Shown here: positions 1 to 8,349 of the stretch, piece by piece
Numbering within the stretch: position 1 is the stretch's first letter
How the letters are laid out: every line of letters begins with the position of its first letter
DNA from: Olsenella sp. KH3B4
Lineage (GTDB): Bacteria; Actinomycetota; Coriobacteriia; Coriobacteriales; Atopobiaceae
Reading direction: 5' to 3'
NCBI GenBank assembly: GCA_900111695.1
Contig: FOHD01000006.1
Coordinates: forward strand, 1 to 64,000
Length of the DNA stretch: 64,000 bases
The notes under the pieces: generated by a model
Told to the model about the DNA's origin: nothing
The model's input: only the letters and a program-made list of their open reading frames with translations
The model's database searches: none
Translations under genes and position numbers: made by a program

Positions 1-251
1 CGTGCCGCCGGCCTGGCGCGGGGGCGCGCCCTCCGGTAGGCGGGGCTCCCCTCGCCGTGGGCGCAGTGCATGCGGGAGGCCCGGTCGGGCATCTCGCGGG
101 CGGCGAGCTCGCCCGCCTCCTCCATGCGCAGCCACCGTCTCAGGTTCCACTCGTTGGGGAACAGCGCGAGCCTGCGGCAGGCCTCCGCCACGCTCATCCC
201 GCTCTGGTGGAACTCCCAGAGTATCCCCTCGCGCTCCTCTTTGGTATACAT
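1..251 (-). CDS. Helix-turn-helix protein, transposase OrfA-like (partial, runs off window)
   Basis: An open reverse frame of 83 codons starts with ATG at 251 behind a GGGAGGG ribosome site and runs off the left edge. It starts MYTKEEREGILWEF. About residues 18-40 look like a helix-turn-helix (VAEACRRLAL, then NEWNLRRWL). A short charged start followed by such a motif is common in OrfA of IS3-like transposases and in related HTH_28 proteins, so a mobile-element origin is likely but inferred. The catalytic part, if any, lies outside the window. It could instead be a stand-alone regulator. Confidence 0.55.
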   Translation of the reverse strand, partial: MYTKEEREGILWEFHQSGMSVAEACRRLALFPNEWNLRRWLRMEEAGELAAREMPDRASRMHCAHGEGSPAYRRARPRARPAA

Positions 252-447
252 CCCGGGCTCCCTCCCGGACCGAGAAGGTCCGATCGTTCGTCCGGGGTCC
301 CGTTCGATGCAATTCTGCGTCTCCGACAAGTTCCGCCCGTCACAGCAACGATTCAAACGCATCTCCGGAGCAGCCAGGACACGTGCGGCCTGCCCCTCGC
401 GCATCGTACAATCGACAGGACCACGTATCCTGCCATGAGGAGAGGCG

Positions 448-921
448 ATGGGACGACTTCACAGGCTTGCATTGGCTCTTGTTGCTGTGCTCTTGGCGAC
501 CACGCTTGGCCTCACCCTCACCGCTTGCGAAAGCAAATCTGCCCGTCAAGCAGAAGCCCCCTCCCCCACTTCCACGGCAATCTCACGCGACGGCAGCTAC
601 ACCAGCAAGGACGACGTGGCACTCTACCTGCACACGTATGGCGAACTCCCGCCAAACTTCATTTCAAAGACCAAGGCCCGCAAGGCCGGATGGGACCCAC
701 AAAAGGGCAACCTCAACGAAGTCTGCCCGGGCAAGAGCATCGGCGGCAGCGTCTTCTACAATGATGACCATGCGCTTCCGGACGCCCCTGGCCGTACCTG
801 GCACGAATGCGACGTCAACTACCAGGGCGGGCACCGCGGGCCAGAGCGCATTGTGTACTCCACCGACGGCCTCGTGTACTACACGCCAGACCACTACAAG
901 ACCTTCGAGCAGCTCTACTAG
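448..921 (+). CDS. Barnase-family ribonuclease, predicted lipoprotein
   Basis: The 157-residue protein has a signal sequence (hydrophobic residues 7-23) and a lipobox L-T-A-C with C27, so it should be exported and lipid-anchored. After a Ser/Thr/Pro linker, residues about 48-157 follow the barnase fold closely: ADYLQTY-like helix, KGNL, PGKSIGG, GRTWHE and the C-terminal DHYKTF. The barnase catalytic set is present with exact spacing: E120, R130, R134 and H149 match E73, R83, R87 and H102. It should cleave RNA at guanosine. The ATG has a GAGGAGAGG ribosome site. The downstream gene is a barstar-like inhibitor, which would protect the cytoplasm. It may serve RNA scavenging or attack on competitors; the target is unknown. 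Confidence 0.9.
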   Translation: MGRLHRLALALVAVLLATTLGLTLTACESKSARQAEAPSPTSTAISRDGSYTSKDDVALYLHTYGELPPNFISKTKARKAGWDPQKGNLNEVCPGKSIGGSVFYNDDHALPDAPGRTWHECDVNYQGGHRGPERIVYSTDGLVYYTPDHYKTFEQLY

Positions 922-929
922 GAGAAACC

Positions 930-1208
930 TTGGCAACTGTAAAGATCCGCGAGGCAAGCAGAGACTCCGAGCAGGAGATATTCCAGCAGATCGCGAAGAA
1001 GCTGAAGTTCCCCAGCTACTTTGGCAACAACTTCGCCGCGCTGGAGGACTGCCTCGGCGACATGACCGAGAGCACGCGCGTCGACGTCGTGCGCTACCGC
1101 GATGACCCCGACCCCAAGCGGCGCGCCTTCTTTGGGACCCTCTGCGCCGTGGTGGCTCGGGTGGCGCTCGAGAACCCCAACGTGCACCTCACCATGTACG
1201 AGAAGTAG
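930..1208 (+). CDS. Barstar-like ribonuclease inhibitor (TTG start)
   Basis: From TTG at 930 the frame encodes 92 residues that fit the barstar family in length and pattern (FPSYFGNNFAALEDCL, then RRAFFGTL and HLTMYEK). The TTG is chosen because AGGAGA, overlapping the stop codon of the ribonuclease gene, lies at the right distance, which suggests translational coupling. Barstar D39, the main contact with the barnase active site, is kept (D40 here), but the D35 position is alanine (A36). It should bind and block the upstream ribonuclease in the cytoplasm. The pairing is inferred from adjacency; the altered contact suggests the pair has co-evolved. Confidence 0.85.
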   Translation: MATVKIREASRDSEQEIFQQIAKKLKFPSYFGNNFAALEDCLGDMTESTRVDVVRYRDDPDPKRRAFFGTLCAVVARVALENPNVHLTMYEK

Positions 1209-1256
1209 CCGGGCGCACCGGGACCGACCCAAGTGGGATTGCTGGGGTCGTCGAAT

Positions 1257-1332
1257 TACGCACGGCTGAGCCTGGGACGAAAAAAGCGCTGCACCACACA
1301 AACCCAAATCGCTGCCGTGCGTAGTTCGTCCC
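1257..1332. repeat. Crossed inverted repeats (possible pseudoknot) downstream of barstar
   Basis: Two perfect inverted repeats are interleaved in A-B-A'-B' order. A is TACGCACGGC (1257-1266), paired with GCCGTGCGTA (1314-1323). B is GGGACGAA (1274-1281), paired with TTCGTCCC (1325-1332). Interleaved pairs would form an H-type pseudoknot in RNA from either strand. No T-tract follows on the plus strand, so it is not a plain terminator. The element fills most of the 252-bp gap between the barstar-like gene and the SnoaL-like gene. Function unknown. Confidence 0.5.
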
Positions 1333-1460
1333 CTGAGCGCACCGGACCAACTGGACCCGCACCAGGCAGGGGCAGTCACCGCCACGGCAAGCAAGGCAAC
1401 CGGTCGCAAACAATCTGAACCACCGGCGCGATCGGAGGAAACGACAAACGGAGGCAGGAT

Positions 1461-1847
1461 ATGGCACGCGAAGGTCTCTCAAACAGGCAGATCGTCCTGG
1501 ATTTCTATCGAGATGTATTCAACGGCTGGGACGTCTCGAAGGTCTCGGACTATGTTGCGCCGAACTACATCCAGCACAACCCCACGGTCGAGGACGGCCT
1601 CGAGGGGTTCGAGAAGTTCATCAAGTTCTTCACGTTGCTCAAGCCCCGCTGCGAGGTCATCCGCTGCGACGAGGTGGGAGACATCGTCTATGTCTTCTTC
1701 CGTTGCACGCTTGGCAACGGAACCGTCAACAAGGTGGTGGACATCTACCGCCTCGAGGATGGCATGCTGGCCGAGCACTGGGACGTAGTCGAGCACGACG
1801 TCGCCAAGAAAGAGAGCGAGTCGGCAAATGGGAATGGCATCTGGTAG
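1461..1847 (+). CDS. SnoaL-like (NTF2 fold) domain protein
   Basis: A 128-residue single-domain protein whose start (LSNRQIVLDFYRDVFNGWD), the YIQHNP segment near residues 36-41, and the ending RLEDGMLAEHWDV are hallmarks of SnoaL-like polyketide-cyclase/NTF2-fold proteins. Members bind small hydrophobic ligands and catalyse varied isomerase or cyclase reactions; many are of unknown function. No signal peptide or membrane segment is seen. An AGGAGG-like site precedes the ATG. It stands alone, convergent with the glycosyltransferase gene to its right, so context gives no substrate. Confidence 0.8.
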   Translation: MAREGLSNRQIVLDFYRDVFNGWDVSKVSDYVAPNYIQHNPTVEDGLEGFEKFIKFFTLLKPRCEVIRCDEVGDIVYVFFRCTLGNGTVNKVVDIYRLEDGMLAEHWDVVEHDVAKKESESANGNGIW

Positions 1848-1881
1848 ACCGCGCCGGGTGCTTCTCGAATAGCGCAGTCGC

Positions 1882-2877
1882 CTATCCCAAAGGCGGCATG
1901 GGCTCCCAGGTAGGGTCGTGCAGGGCCTTCTTGGAGTCGCGATACCCCGCCCAGAGCCTTGCCCAGCTGGGGCCAAAGTGCCCCCGGTCCACCAGCACCA
2001 GACGCAGGAACTCCTTGGCAAACGAGAGGAACGTGCCAAAGCCATAGCCCACGGGGTTGTAGTCGCCGTGAAGCATGAAGTAGCGCGCCATGTAGCCGCG
2101 GTTGCGCATGATGTAGTAGCGGGTCATGTCCGAGGTAGAGGAGATCTGCCGCACGCCCGACGCGCCGACCTCCTGGTGCGGCACCTCACGCGTACGCCGA
2201 AGCACGTAGTCCGGCACCAACACAGGCTGGCACACCTTGCTTGCCAGGTAGCCATAGGTGGCGTCGTCGTAGTAGATGAAGAAGCGATAGTCCGGCAGCC
2301 CGATCCTCTCGACGACCCGACGCCGGAAGAGCCCGCCTTCGAAGCACATGACGTTCACGTCGATGTGGTCCGCGCCGTTGAAGCCCGCGCGAGAGAGCGG
2401 GTTGTAGATGCACAACGACGTCATGAAGTGGTGCTGCCAGAAGAAGGGCGTACCATCGTAGTCGTAGCGCTGGCCCTGCACCACGTCGTAGCGGGCAGAC
2501 CACGGCTCCAGACGCTCAAGGGCCTCGGGGAGCACCGCGACGTCATCGTCCATGACCCAGAACCACTCGGCACCAAGCTCAAAGGCGCGCCTCACGCCCT
2601 CTGAGAAGCCACCAGAGCCGCCGGTGTTGGTCTCCTGCGGGTCATAGACCACACGAGCGGTTCCACCCGCAGAATCAGGCTCAGAGCCCGTCTCGCCCCA
2701 CTGCGCCAAGAGCCTCGCCGAGAAGTCCGCCACCATCCTGGCCGTCTTGGGTGAGTTCTCGTTGTCCACCACCACCACGCGCCACGGCGCCACCGTGAGC
2801 TCCGCAATAGAGTCGAAGAGGCGGCCCAGCAGCTCCTGGCGTTTGAAGGTGACTATCACAATAGCAAGACAGTCCAT
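1882..2877 (-). CDS. Family 2 glycosyltransferase (GlfT/rhamnosyltransferase-like)
   Basis: From ATG at 2877 the protein (331 aa) opens directly with the GT2 nucleotide-binding strand (LAIVIVTFKRQELL). It has a TNTGGSGGF sugar-nucleotide loop and the metal-binding triad DDD in VMDDDVAVL. The later W-H-H and FIYYDDATYGYLA segments resemble galactofuranosyl- and rhamnosyltransferases that build cell-wall polysaccharides. No membrane segment is obvious, so it probably acts at the inner face of the membrane. A longer frame reaches 2922 but has no ribosome site and adds only basic residues. It is divergent from the next glycosyltransferase. The sugar and acceptor cannot be read from sequence. Confidence 0.85.
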   Translation of the reverse strand: MDCLAIVIVTFKRQELLGRLFDSIAELTVAPWRVVVVDNENSPKTARMVADFSARLLAQWGETGSEPDSAGGTARVVYDPQETNTGGSGGFSEGVRRAFELGAEWFWVMDDDVAVLPEALERLEPWSARYDVVQGQRYDYDGTPFFWQHHFMTSLCIYNPLSRAGFNGADHIDVNVMCFEGGLFRRRVVERIGLPDYRFFIYYDDATYGYLASKVCQPVLVPDYVLRRTREVPHQEVGASGVRQISSTSDMTRYYIMRNRGYMARYFMLHGDYNPVGYGFGTFLSFAKEFLRLVLVDRGHFGPSWARLWAGYRDSKKALHDPTWEPMPPLG

Positions 2878-3015
2878 GTCCCATCCAAGGTTACGGCGGT
2901 CGGTACGACGTGCACGGCGCATCGCGGACGGGCCAAGCGGCGGCCCATCGCCGAGTCACTGTATTATAGGGTACGGCCGCGGACCCACCGTGGCGGTCGG
3001 CGGCAGGGAGGTCAC

Positions 3016-4170
3016 GTGGAAGCCACGAATCCAGACGGCAGGACATCCGGGAGCAACAGGCGTTTCTCGCACAAGGTGTCGGTGGTGGTGCCCACCTACA
3101 ACGTCGAGCGCTACCTCGACCAGTGCCTCACGAGCATCCAGATGCTGCCGTTTGCGAACATCGAGGTCATCTGCGTGAACGACGGCTCGACGGACGGCTC
3201 GCTCGACATCATGCGCGAGCACGCCGCGCGCGATCCCCGCGTCCGCGTGATCGACAAGCCCAACGCCGGCTACGGCGCGGCGTGCAACACGGGCATCGAC
3301 GCGGCAACCGGAGACTACGTGGCCATCGTCGAGCCGGACGACTACCTTACCGGCAACATGTTTGGCGACCTCCTCGCCTTCGCAGACTCCCTCGAGGGCG
3401 GACCCGTTGACGTCGTGAAGTCGTCCTACTGGCGCATCTTCAACTCCGGCACCCACAACGAGCTGCGCACGGTCTGCCTGTACCAGGACCGCGTGAACCC
3501 GCCGAGCCAGCCCTTCGCGATTGGCGACGGCGTGGCGCTCCTCGAGCACCACCCGTCAATCTGGACGGCCCTCTATCGCAAGGCCTTCCTGGACGAGAAG
3601 CACATACGCTTCCGCGAGTACCCGGGCGCCGCCTGGGCGGACAACCCCTTCCTGGTGGAGACCCTCTGCCAGACCGACCGCATAGCCTACGTGAACCGTC
3701 CCTACTACAACTACCGCGAGGACACCGAGGAGAAGCTCGTCGCCTCCACGCGCCGAGACCCCCTGCTGCCGATAAAGCGCTGGAACGACATGCAGGACAT
3801 CGTCGAGCGCCTAGGCGTCACGGACAAGCGGGTTCTCTCGGCGCAGACGAAGCGCGCCATCAACTACTGCGGGCTCGCCATCGACGCGGTCGGCCTCGAC
3901 CACCCTGGCATCCGCGAGGCGGTAACGGACGTCTACCAGAGGCTCGACTACGACCTGGTGATGGAGCAGCCGCTCGTGACGCCTGCGGCAAAGCGGCTCT
4001 ACTGCGAGCTCACGGGCCAGCCAGACCCTAAGGTCGGCCGCCTCTCGATGCTGCCCGCCGCCGCAAGCGAGGTGTGGTACCGCCTGCGGCACACCAGCCC
4101 CAGCTACACGTGGTTCTCAATCACGAGCTTCTTGCGGCACCGCAGAGGCCGCACCGGCAAGGGCGAGTAG
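3016..4170 (+). CDS. Family 2 glycosyltransferase (GTG start)
   Basis: GTG at 3016 sits behind GGGAGG. The 384-residue product has a GT-A domain: VSVVVPTYNVERYLDQCL, then NDGSTDGS, a NAGYGAACNTG loop, and EPDD as the DxD-type metal site. The C-terminal part (about 250-384) has no recognised motif. Such enzymes transfer activated sugars to cell-wall or capsule polymers. It is divergent from the glycosyltransferase gene on its left and convergent with the one on its right, so the three form a small loosely organised sugar-transfer locus rather than an operon. Donor and acceptor are unknown. Confidence 0.87.
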   Translation: MEATNPDGRTSGSNRRFSHKVSVVVPTYNVERYLDQCLTSIQMLPFANIEVICVNDGSTDGSLDIMREHAARDPRVRVIDKPNAGYGAACNTGIDAATGDYVAIVEPDDYLTGNMFGDLLAFADSLEGGPVDVVKSSYWRIFNSGTHNELRTVCLYQDRVNPPSQPFAIGDGVALLEHHPSIWTALYRKAFLDEKHIRFREYPGAAWADNPFLVETLCQTDRIAYVNRPYYNYREDTEEKLVASTRRDPLLPIKRWNDMQDIVERLGVTDKRVLSAQTKRAINYCGLAIDAVGLDHPGIREAVTDVYQRLDYDLVMEQPLVTPAAKRLYCELTGQPDPKVGRLSMLPAAASEVWYRLRHTSPSYTWFSITSFLRHRRGRTGKGE

Positions 4171-4213
4171 AAAGCGGCATTCCGCGGCATGCAGGCGCTG
4201 GGCCCCGCCGAGC

Positions 4214-5296
4214 CTAGAGCGACGTGCAGAACGGCCCAAGGCCCCTCTCGCCGCCGCGCCTCATGAACGAGGCGAGAAACCCCTCGGTGTACGCAAGCCC
4301 GGCATTGCCAGACCTGATTGGCCCCTGCATCGCCTTCGCACCAACGCCACGGGGGCGTGCCACGTCGGCGGCAAGGCGGGCCCTGTCGGACGAGACCATC
4401 TCGCCCACAAGGCGCCGGCGCTCGGCGGCAGAGAGCCCCGAACGGTCCGAGAAGACCCCCGCCACGCAGTCCACGAGGCACTCGAAGTAGCGGTTCTGGA
4501 TGAGGCCCATGCTGGTGGGGTCTCCGTCAAGGCCCCAGTGGTGGTAGACACCCACAAGGGTGCCGTACTGGCGCTCAAGGGCCCGGTAGTCGCGCAGCGA
4601 GAAGCCTGGCAGCTTCTGCGGCGAGCGGCACTCGAGGTGATAGCGAACGTTCCCCGTAAGACCAACGCGCTCGACGTCGCGCACGTAACCCGCCACGAAC
4701 GAGAGGGCGTCGCTGCAGTCGTCACCGGTATCGGCAAACGAGAGCCCCAGGCGCTCGATGCGCGAGCGCAGGAAGAGCTTGGCACAGGGGGACGAGAGCA
4801 GGTTGCCCTCGAAGAGCTGCCAGGCCCCCGCGCGGAAGTCATGCTGGGTCGGGAAGACATAGGCGGGCTGATTTGCCTCGACGGCCTCCTCGCGATGTCC
4901 GTCTCCCTGGGCGGATGCCGAGAAGCCCGCGATGGCAAGCTCGAGGGAGGACTCCTCCGCCACGCCGAGAAGGTCTGCCAGCATGTCTGGGTTCGCCCAG
5001 CCGGTCGCATCAAAGAATACGAGGTTACGTCCACGGGCACGAGACATGCCAAGGTCAAGCGCGGCAGCCTGTCCGCAGCCCTCGGCACGCACCAGCGAGA
5101 TGGTGAGGTCCCTCTCGGCCATCGCGTCAACGATGCCTGGCGTGCCGTCTGTCGAGCCGTCGTCGACAACGATCGTCTCGTGGTCTCTCATCGTCTGGTT
5201 CTGGATGCTCTCGAGGGCTCGCCGAATCGTGGCAGCGTCATCGTGCGTGGCAACGACAATCGATACGACCGGCTCCCTGTACGCAGTGCTTGGCAT
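4214..5296 (-). CDS. Family 2 glycosyltransferase with altered metal site
   Basis: Start at ATG 5296 (MPSTAYREPVVSIVVATHDD), just ahead of the GT2 core; the frame remains open to 5407 but the upstream part lacks family features. The 360-aa protein shows the nucleotide-binding DDGSTDGT and GCGQAAALD motifs. Where the family has an acidic DxD(D) cluster, this protein reads FFDATGWANPD, keeping only the first aspartate. It may use a different metal arrangement or be catalytically weak. The C-terminal half has no known motif. It faces the glycosyltransferase gene ending at 4170 across a 43-bp gap. Confidence 0.8.
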   Translation of the reverse strand: MPSTAYREPVVSIVVATHDDAATIRRALESIQNQTMRDHETIVVDDGSTDGTPGIVDAMAERDLTISLVRAEGCGQAAALDLGMSRARGRNLVFFDATGWANPDMLADLLGVAEESSLELAIAGFSASAQGDGHREEAVEANQPAYVFPTQHDFRAGAWQLFEGNLLSSPCAKLFLRSRIERLGLSFADTGDDCSDALSFVAGYVRDVERVGLTGNVRYHLECRSPQKLPGFSLRDYRALERQYGTLVGVYHHWGLDGDPTSMGLIQNRYFECLVDCVAGVFSDRSGLSAAERRRLVGEMVSSDRARLAADVARPRGVGAKAMQGPIRSGNAGLAYTEGFLASFMRRGGERGLGPFCTSL

Positions 5297-5502
5297 ATCC
5301 TGGCGCGACTCTCCTCCCCGAAGACCGTCCCAGCGGGCTGCAGAACAGCCCCCACCAAAGGATGAGGAAAGGTTATCAGCCGTTCGTGGAGCCTGCGTGA
5401 CAATCACGCTCGACTACCATTACTACAAATAAAGCGCAGGAGGGAGCCATGCCTCAAGGGTCGGCGTACGCGTTAGCCAGCGACCCGCGGGATGCCGCGG
5501 CG

Positions 5503-6294
5503 CTACTCGGCGTTGCTCACGAGCGTCCCCACGGCCAGCCCAAGCGATGCCTGGTCAATCACGCTATATCCCGTCGAGACGGAATTGCCGCCCTCGTCGG
5601 TGGTCGTCTCCTCCACCATAGGGGCATCCACCTTCGAGAGGCCCGACGTCCCCGCCGACTGCACCTTCTCGGCAAGGTCGAGCAGCTGCTGGGAGGACAT
5701 GTCGGTGCGTATGGACGAGAGGAACTCCGTTGCACGACCAATGAGGGTGTTCACGCCACTGCCTGCAAGGGAGCGAATCTCGTCCCACACCGCATTGGTC
5801 GAGACAATCACGTGCGTGACCGGCAGGTTTGTCGCAGAAGACAGCGGGGCGACGCAGGCTCCTGCGCCGGAGCCATGAAAGAGCTCGGCAAGCGTGGTGT
5901 CCTGCCCGTCATTCGTAACCTTGACGTCAATGAGGATGGACACGAGCGTGCCCGTGGCGGCGGTCTCGTCGTAGACCAGAAGCTCCGCGGAGGAGAGGTT
6001 TGCTCCCCCGGTCTGGGAGGCATCGAGCGAGTCCGTCGTGAGGAGCAAGACGCCCATGAAGGTGTCGCCCGAGACCGTGTAGCCGAGGTCAGAGACCTTG
6101 GACGTCCTTTTCACCGAGGAGCTCAGGCTGCTGTCTCCCAGGTGCGACTGCGCCTGCGCGCGCCGCCATGCCAGCGTGCCAACCACGCCACAGGCGACAA
6201 AGACAGCGACCAGCACGATGACCGCGATGAGGTTTCGATGCGGGTTGTCCCTTGGAACGTCCGTCCTCTCGAAGCGCTCGCGCTGCCTGGCCAT
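5503..6294 (-). CDS. Membrane-anchored LCP-like (LytR-CpsA-Psr) protein, divergent
   Basis: This 263-aa protein has a short basic cytoplasmic start and one membrane helix (about residues 22-43). Its extracytoplasmic region keeps the order of an LCP domain: a strand ending in LLLTTDSLD, a SAELLVYDETAATGTLVSILIDV hairpin, and LPVTHVIVSTNAVWDEIRSLAGSGVNTLI, matching the family's GIPIDHYV...LGGV block. The arginines that bind the polyprenyl pyrophosphate in active LCP enzymes (the SIPRD-type motif) are absent. It may be a non-catalytic relative. It lies after the metal-exporter gene on the same strand. Assignment is by pattern, so moderate. Confidence 0.5.
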   Translation of the reverse strand: MARQRERFERTDVPRDNPHRNLIAVIVLVAVFVACGVVGTLAWRRAQAQSHLGDSSLSSSVKRTSKVSDLGYTVSGDTFMGVLLLTTDSLDASQTGGANLSSAELLVYDETAATGTLVSILIDVKVTNDGQDTTLAELFHGSGAGACVAPLSSATNLPVTHVIVSTNAVWDEIRSLAGSGVNTLIGRATEFLSSIRTDMSSQQLLDLAEKVQSAGTSGLSKVDAPMVEETTTDEGGNSVSTGYSVIDQASLGLAVGTLVSNAE

Positions 6295-6339
6295 GGCACC
6301 CCTTCCGTCGCCCGATCTCTGGCGCCGGTCCCCCGGCGT

Positions 6340-7287
6340 CTAGAAGAGCATACCCGAAGCCGAGACGGCCAGGCCAACGACGACCCCGACCGCGTAGATG
6401 AACGCGGTGACGGCAACGTTCTGGCGCACGTCGCGGTTTGTGCGGAAGAGGACGAGCAGGCCCACGCCGCCTGAGACGAGAAGCCCGGCGACCATGGGAC
6501 CGGCGGCAAGAACGCCGTCGAGGTAGAGCTCGGTGATTGCGACAGACGCGCCGCAGTTGGGGATGAGGCCCACGAGGGCGGCGAGGAAGGTGGCCCTCAC
6601 CGGATGGCTGCCCAGGAGCTGTGCGAGCGCGTCCTCCCCCATGACCTCGATGAGCAGGCCAAAGAGAAACGTCACGAGCAGGATGAAGCCAGTCACCTGG
6701 ACGGTGTGGATGGCAGCGGAGCGCACGATGGCCCAGTGGCCGTGACCGTGGTGGTGGCCACGCTCGGCCTCGCCGTGACCGTCCGCGTCCGACTCGGGCG
6801 ACGCGTCGGACCCTGCCTCGTCATCCTCGCAGCGGCAGTGGGCGCGCTCGCAGAGGTCATGGATGTGCGGCTGGGGATTGCCCACATGGCGCACGGCATG
6901 CAGCACGGCGTCGAGCAGCAGTCCCACAACAATACCCACGACCACCTTGAGGAGCATGATCGAGAGCAGTCGACCCGCCGGCTCCTGGTGGGCGAGAAAC
7001 ACGGGGACCATCTCGTCGGAGGTGGAGAGGATCACGGCAACCAGCGTGCCCGCCGTCACCACTCCTCCCGAGTAGAGCGTGGCCGCCATGGCCGAGAAGC
7101 CGCACTGCGGAACCGCGCCGAGAAGCCCGCCCACGATGGGACCCGCATGCCCTGCACGGGCAACGAGCCCCTGCATGCGTCCCTCGGTGGAGTGCTCGAG
7201 CGCCTCCATGGCAAGGTAGGTCACAAACAGAAACGGCACGAGCTCAAGTGTGTCCAGCACGGAGTCGGCTATGACGTCGACAAGCAT
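6340..7287 (-). CDS. Putative 10-TM heavy-metal exporter (ArsP_2-like)
   Basis: The protein (about 315 aa) has two homologous membrane halves, each with a G-x-x-P-x-C-G signature (GAVPQCGFSA and GLIPNCGASV), the mark of ArsP_2-type putative heavy-metal or manganese exporters. Between them is a hydrophilic loop rich in Cys, His and acids (CERAHCRC, then RGHHHGHGHW) that likely binds metal. Start: ATG 7287, but a TTG at 7293 sits better spaced from GGAGG and may be the true start. It follows truA by about 35 bp and precedes the LCP-like gene on the same strand. Substrate unknown. Confidence 0.75.
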   Translation of the reverse strand: MLVDVIADSVLDTLELVPFLFVTYLAMEALEHSTEGRMQGLVARAGHAGPIVGGLLGAVPQCGFSAMAATLYSGGVVTAGTLVAVILSTSDEMVPVFLAHQEPAGRLLSIMLLKVVVGIVVGLLLDAVLHAVRHVGNPQPHIHDLCERAHCRCEDDEAGSDASPESDADGHGEAERGHHHGHGHWAIVRSAAIHTVQVTGFILLVTFLFGLLIEVMGEDALAQLLGSHPVRATFLAALVGLIPNCGASVAITELYLDGVLAAGPMVAGLLVSGGVGLLVLFRTNRDVRQNVAVTAFIYAVGVVVGLAVSASGMLF

Positions 7288-7322
7288 ATCCAAGGTTTGT
7301 CCTCCAAGTGGTAAGGCCCAAT

Positions 7323-8216
7323 CTAGGCCCAGGGCGTGAGAAGTCCGTCGGGATATTCTACCCAGGCAAACGTAAGACCCTGCGCGGGGGCGCATGGCCC
7401 GGCGGCGACCCTGTCGCGCGCGGCGAGCACCTGCCTCACCCAAGAGGGCTCCCGGTGTCCCCGCCCAACCTCGACGAGCGTGCCGGTGATGGTGCGAACC
7501 ATGTTGTGCAGGAATGCGTTGCCCGTCACGTCGATGGCAACGAGCTTCTCGCCAGCCTCCTCAACGTGGGAGACCTCAACGCTCTCGAGGCAGCGAGACG
7601 TGGGCTTGCCCTCAGCGGACGACGCCTTGCAGAAGCTCTTGAAGTCATGCTCCCCCACCAGATAGGAGGCACCCGCCGCCATGGCAGAAACGTCCAGTTC
7701 GCCGCGATACCACCAGGCATGATCCCACGCGAGCACGGGACGCGCGTCTCCCGTGGCAATGCGATAGCGGTAGGACCGCGAGGTGGCGTCAAAGCGTGCC
7801 GAGAAGAGCGCATCGGCGCGGTAGAGGCCCCTGATCGAGATGTCGTCAGGCGTCAGGGCCACGAGAGAGCGAGAAAGAGTTCGTGCGTCGAGCTTTAGCT
7901 CTTCCTCGCTCACAGGGACGCTCACGAACTGCGAGAGCGCATGGACGCCAGAATCGGTTCGTCCTGCGCAGACAAGCTCGACCTCACGCCGCAGAACGGT
8001 AGAGAGCGCATGGCGAAGCTCGCCTGCCACCGTCCGCATGCCCGGTTGCTCGGCAAAGCCTGAAAACTTGGCGCCACGGTATCCCACGCAGAGCACGAGC
8101 GTGCCGGCAGCAGGGGCCCCATTGACCAGCGGAGGCTCGCGCTCGGACCGGTCTGGCCTGTGAAGGGGCGCAAGCCCCCCAATGGTCGTGGAACTAGCGG
8201 AAGGCTCAGCCGCCAT
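7323..8216 (-). CDS. truA: tRNA pseudouridine synthase A
   Basis: TruA converts U38-U40 of the tRNA anticodon arm to pseudouridine. The catalytic aspartate lies in the diagnostic GRTDSGVHA motif, and the family blocks FSARFDAxSRxYRY, HDF-x-F and NAFLHNMVRTITGTL are all present. Start at ATG 8216, preceded by a GGGGGG-rich ribosome site; upstream ATGs at 8243 and 8261 lack one. It is the first gene after the rplQ terminator, a position truA holds in many Gram-positive genomes. Confidence 0.95.
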   Translation of the reverse strand: MAAEPSASSTTIGGLAPLHRPDRSEREPPLVNGAPAAGTLVLCVGYRGAKFSGFAEQPGMRTVAGELRHALSTVLRREVELVCAGRTDSGVHALSQFVSVPVSEEELKLDARTLSRSLVALTPDDISIRGLYRADALFSARFDATSRSYRYRIATGDARPVLAWDHAWWYRGELDVSAMAAGASYLVGEHDFKSFCKASSAEGKPTSRCLESVEVSHVEEAGEKLVAIDVTGNAFLHNMVRTITGTLVEVGRGHREPSWVRQVLAARDRVAAGPCAPAQGLTFAWVEYPDGLLTPWA

Positions 8217-8292
8217 GAACCAGCCCCCCTTCAAAGACGTCATGGTTAACGCAAGGAGCATAGCATGAGGTCAAAGCCCCCTCAGGAAGATC

Positions 8293-8324
8293 AAAAAGGA
8301 CCCCGGCCATTCGGTCGGGGTCCT
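8293..8324 (-). terminator. Intrinsic terminator after rplQ
   Basis: Read on the minus strand: an AGGACCCC stem (8324-8317) pairs with GGGGTCCT (8304-8297), extended by G-C pairs into the loop, and is followed by TTTTT. It closes the rpsM-rplQ end of the ribosomal operon just before truA. Confidence 0.85.
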
Positions 8325-8349
8325 CATCGTTACCGCGATTGGGAAAGCC

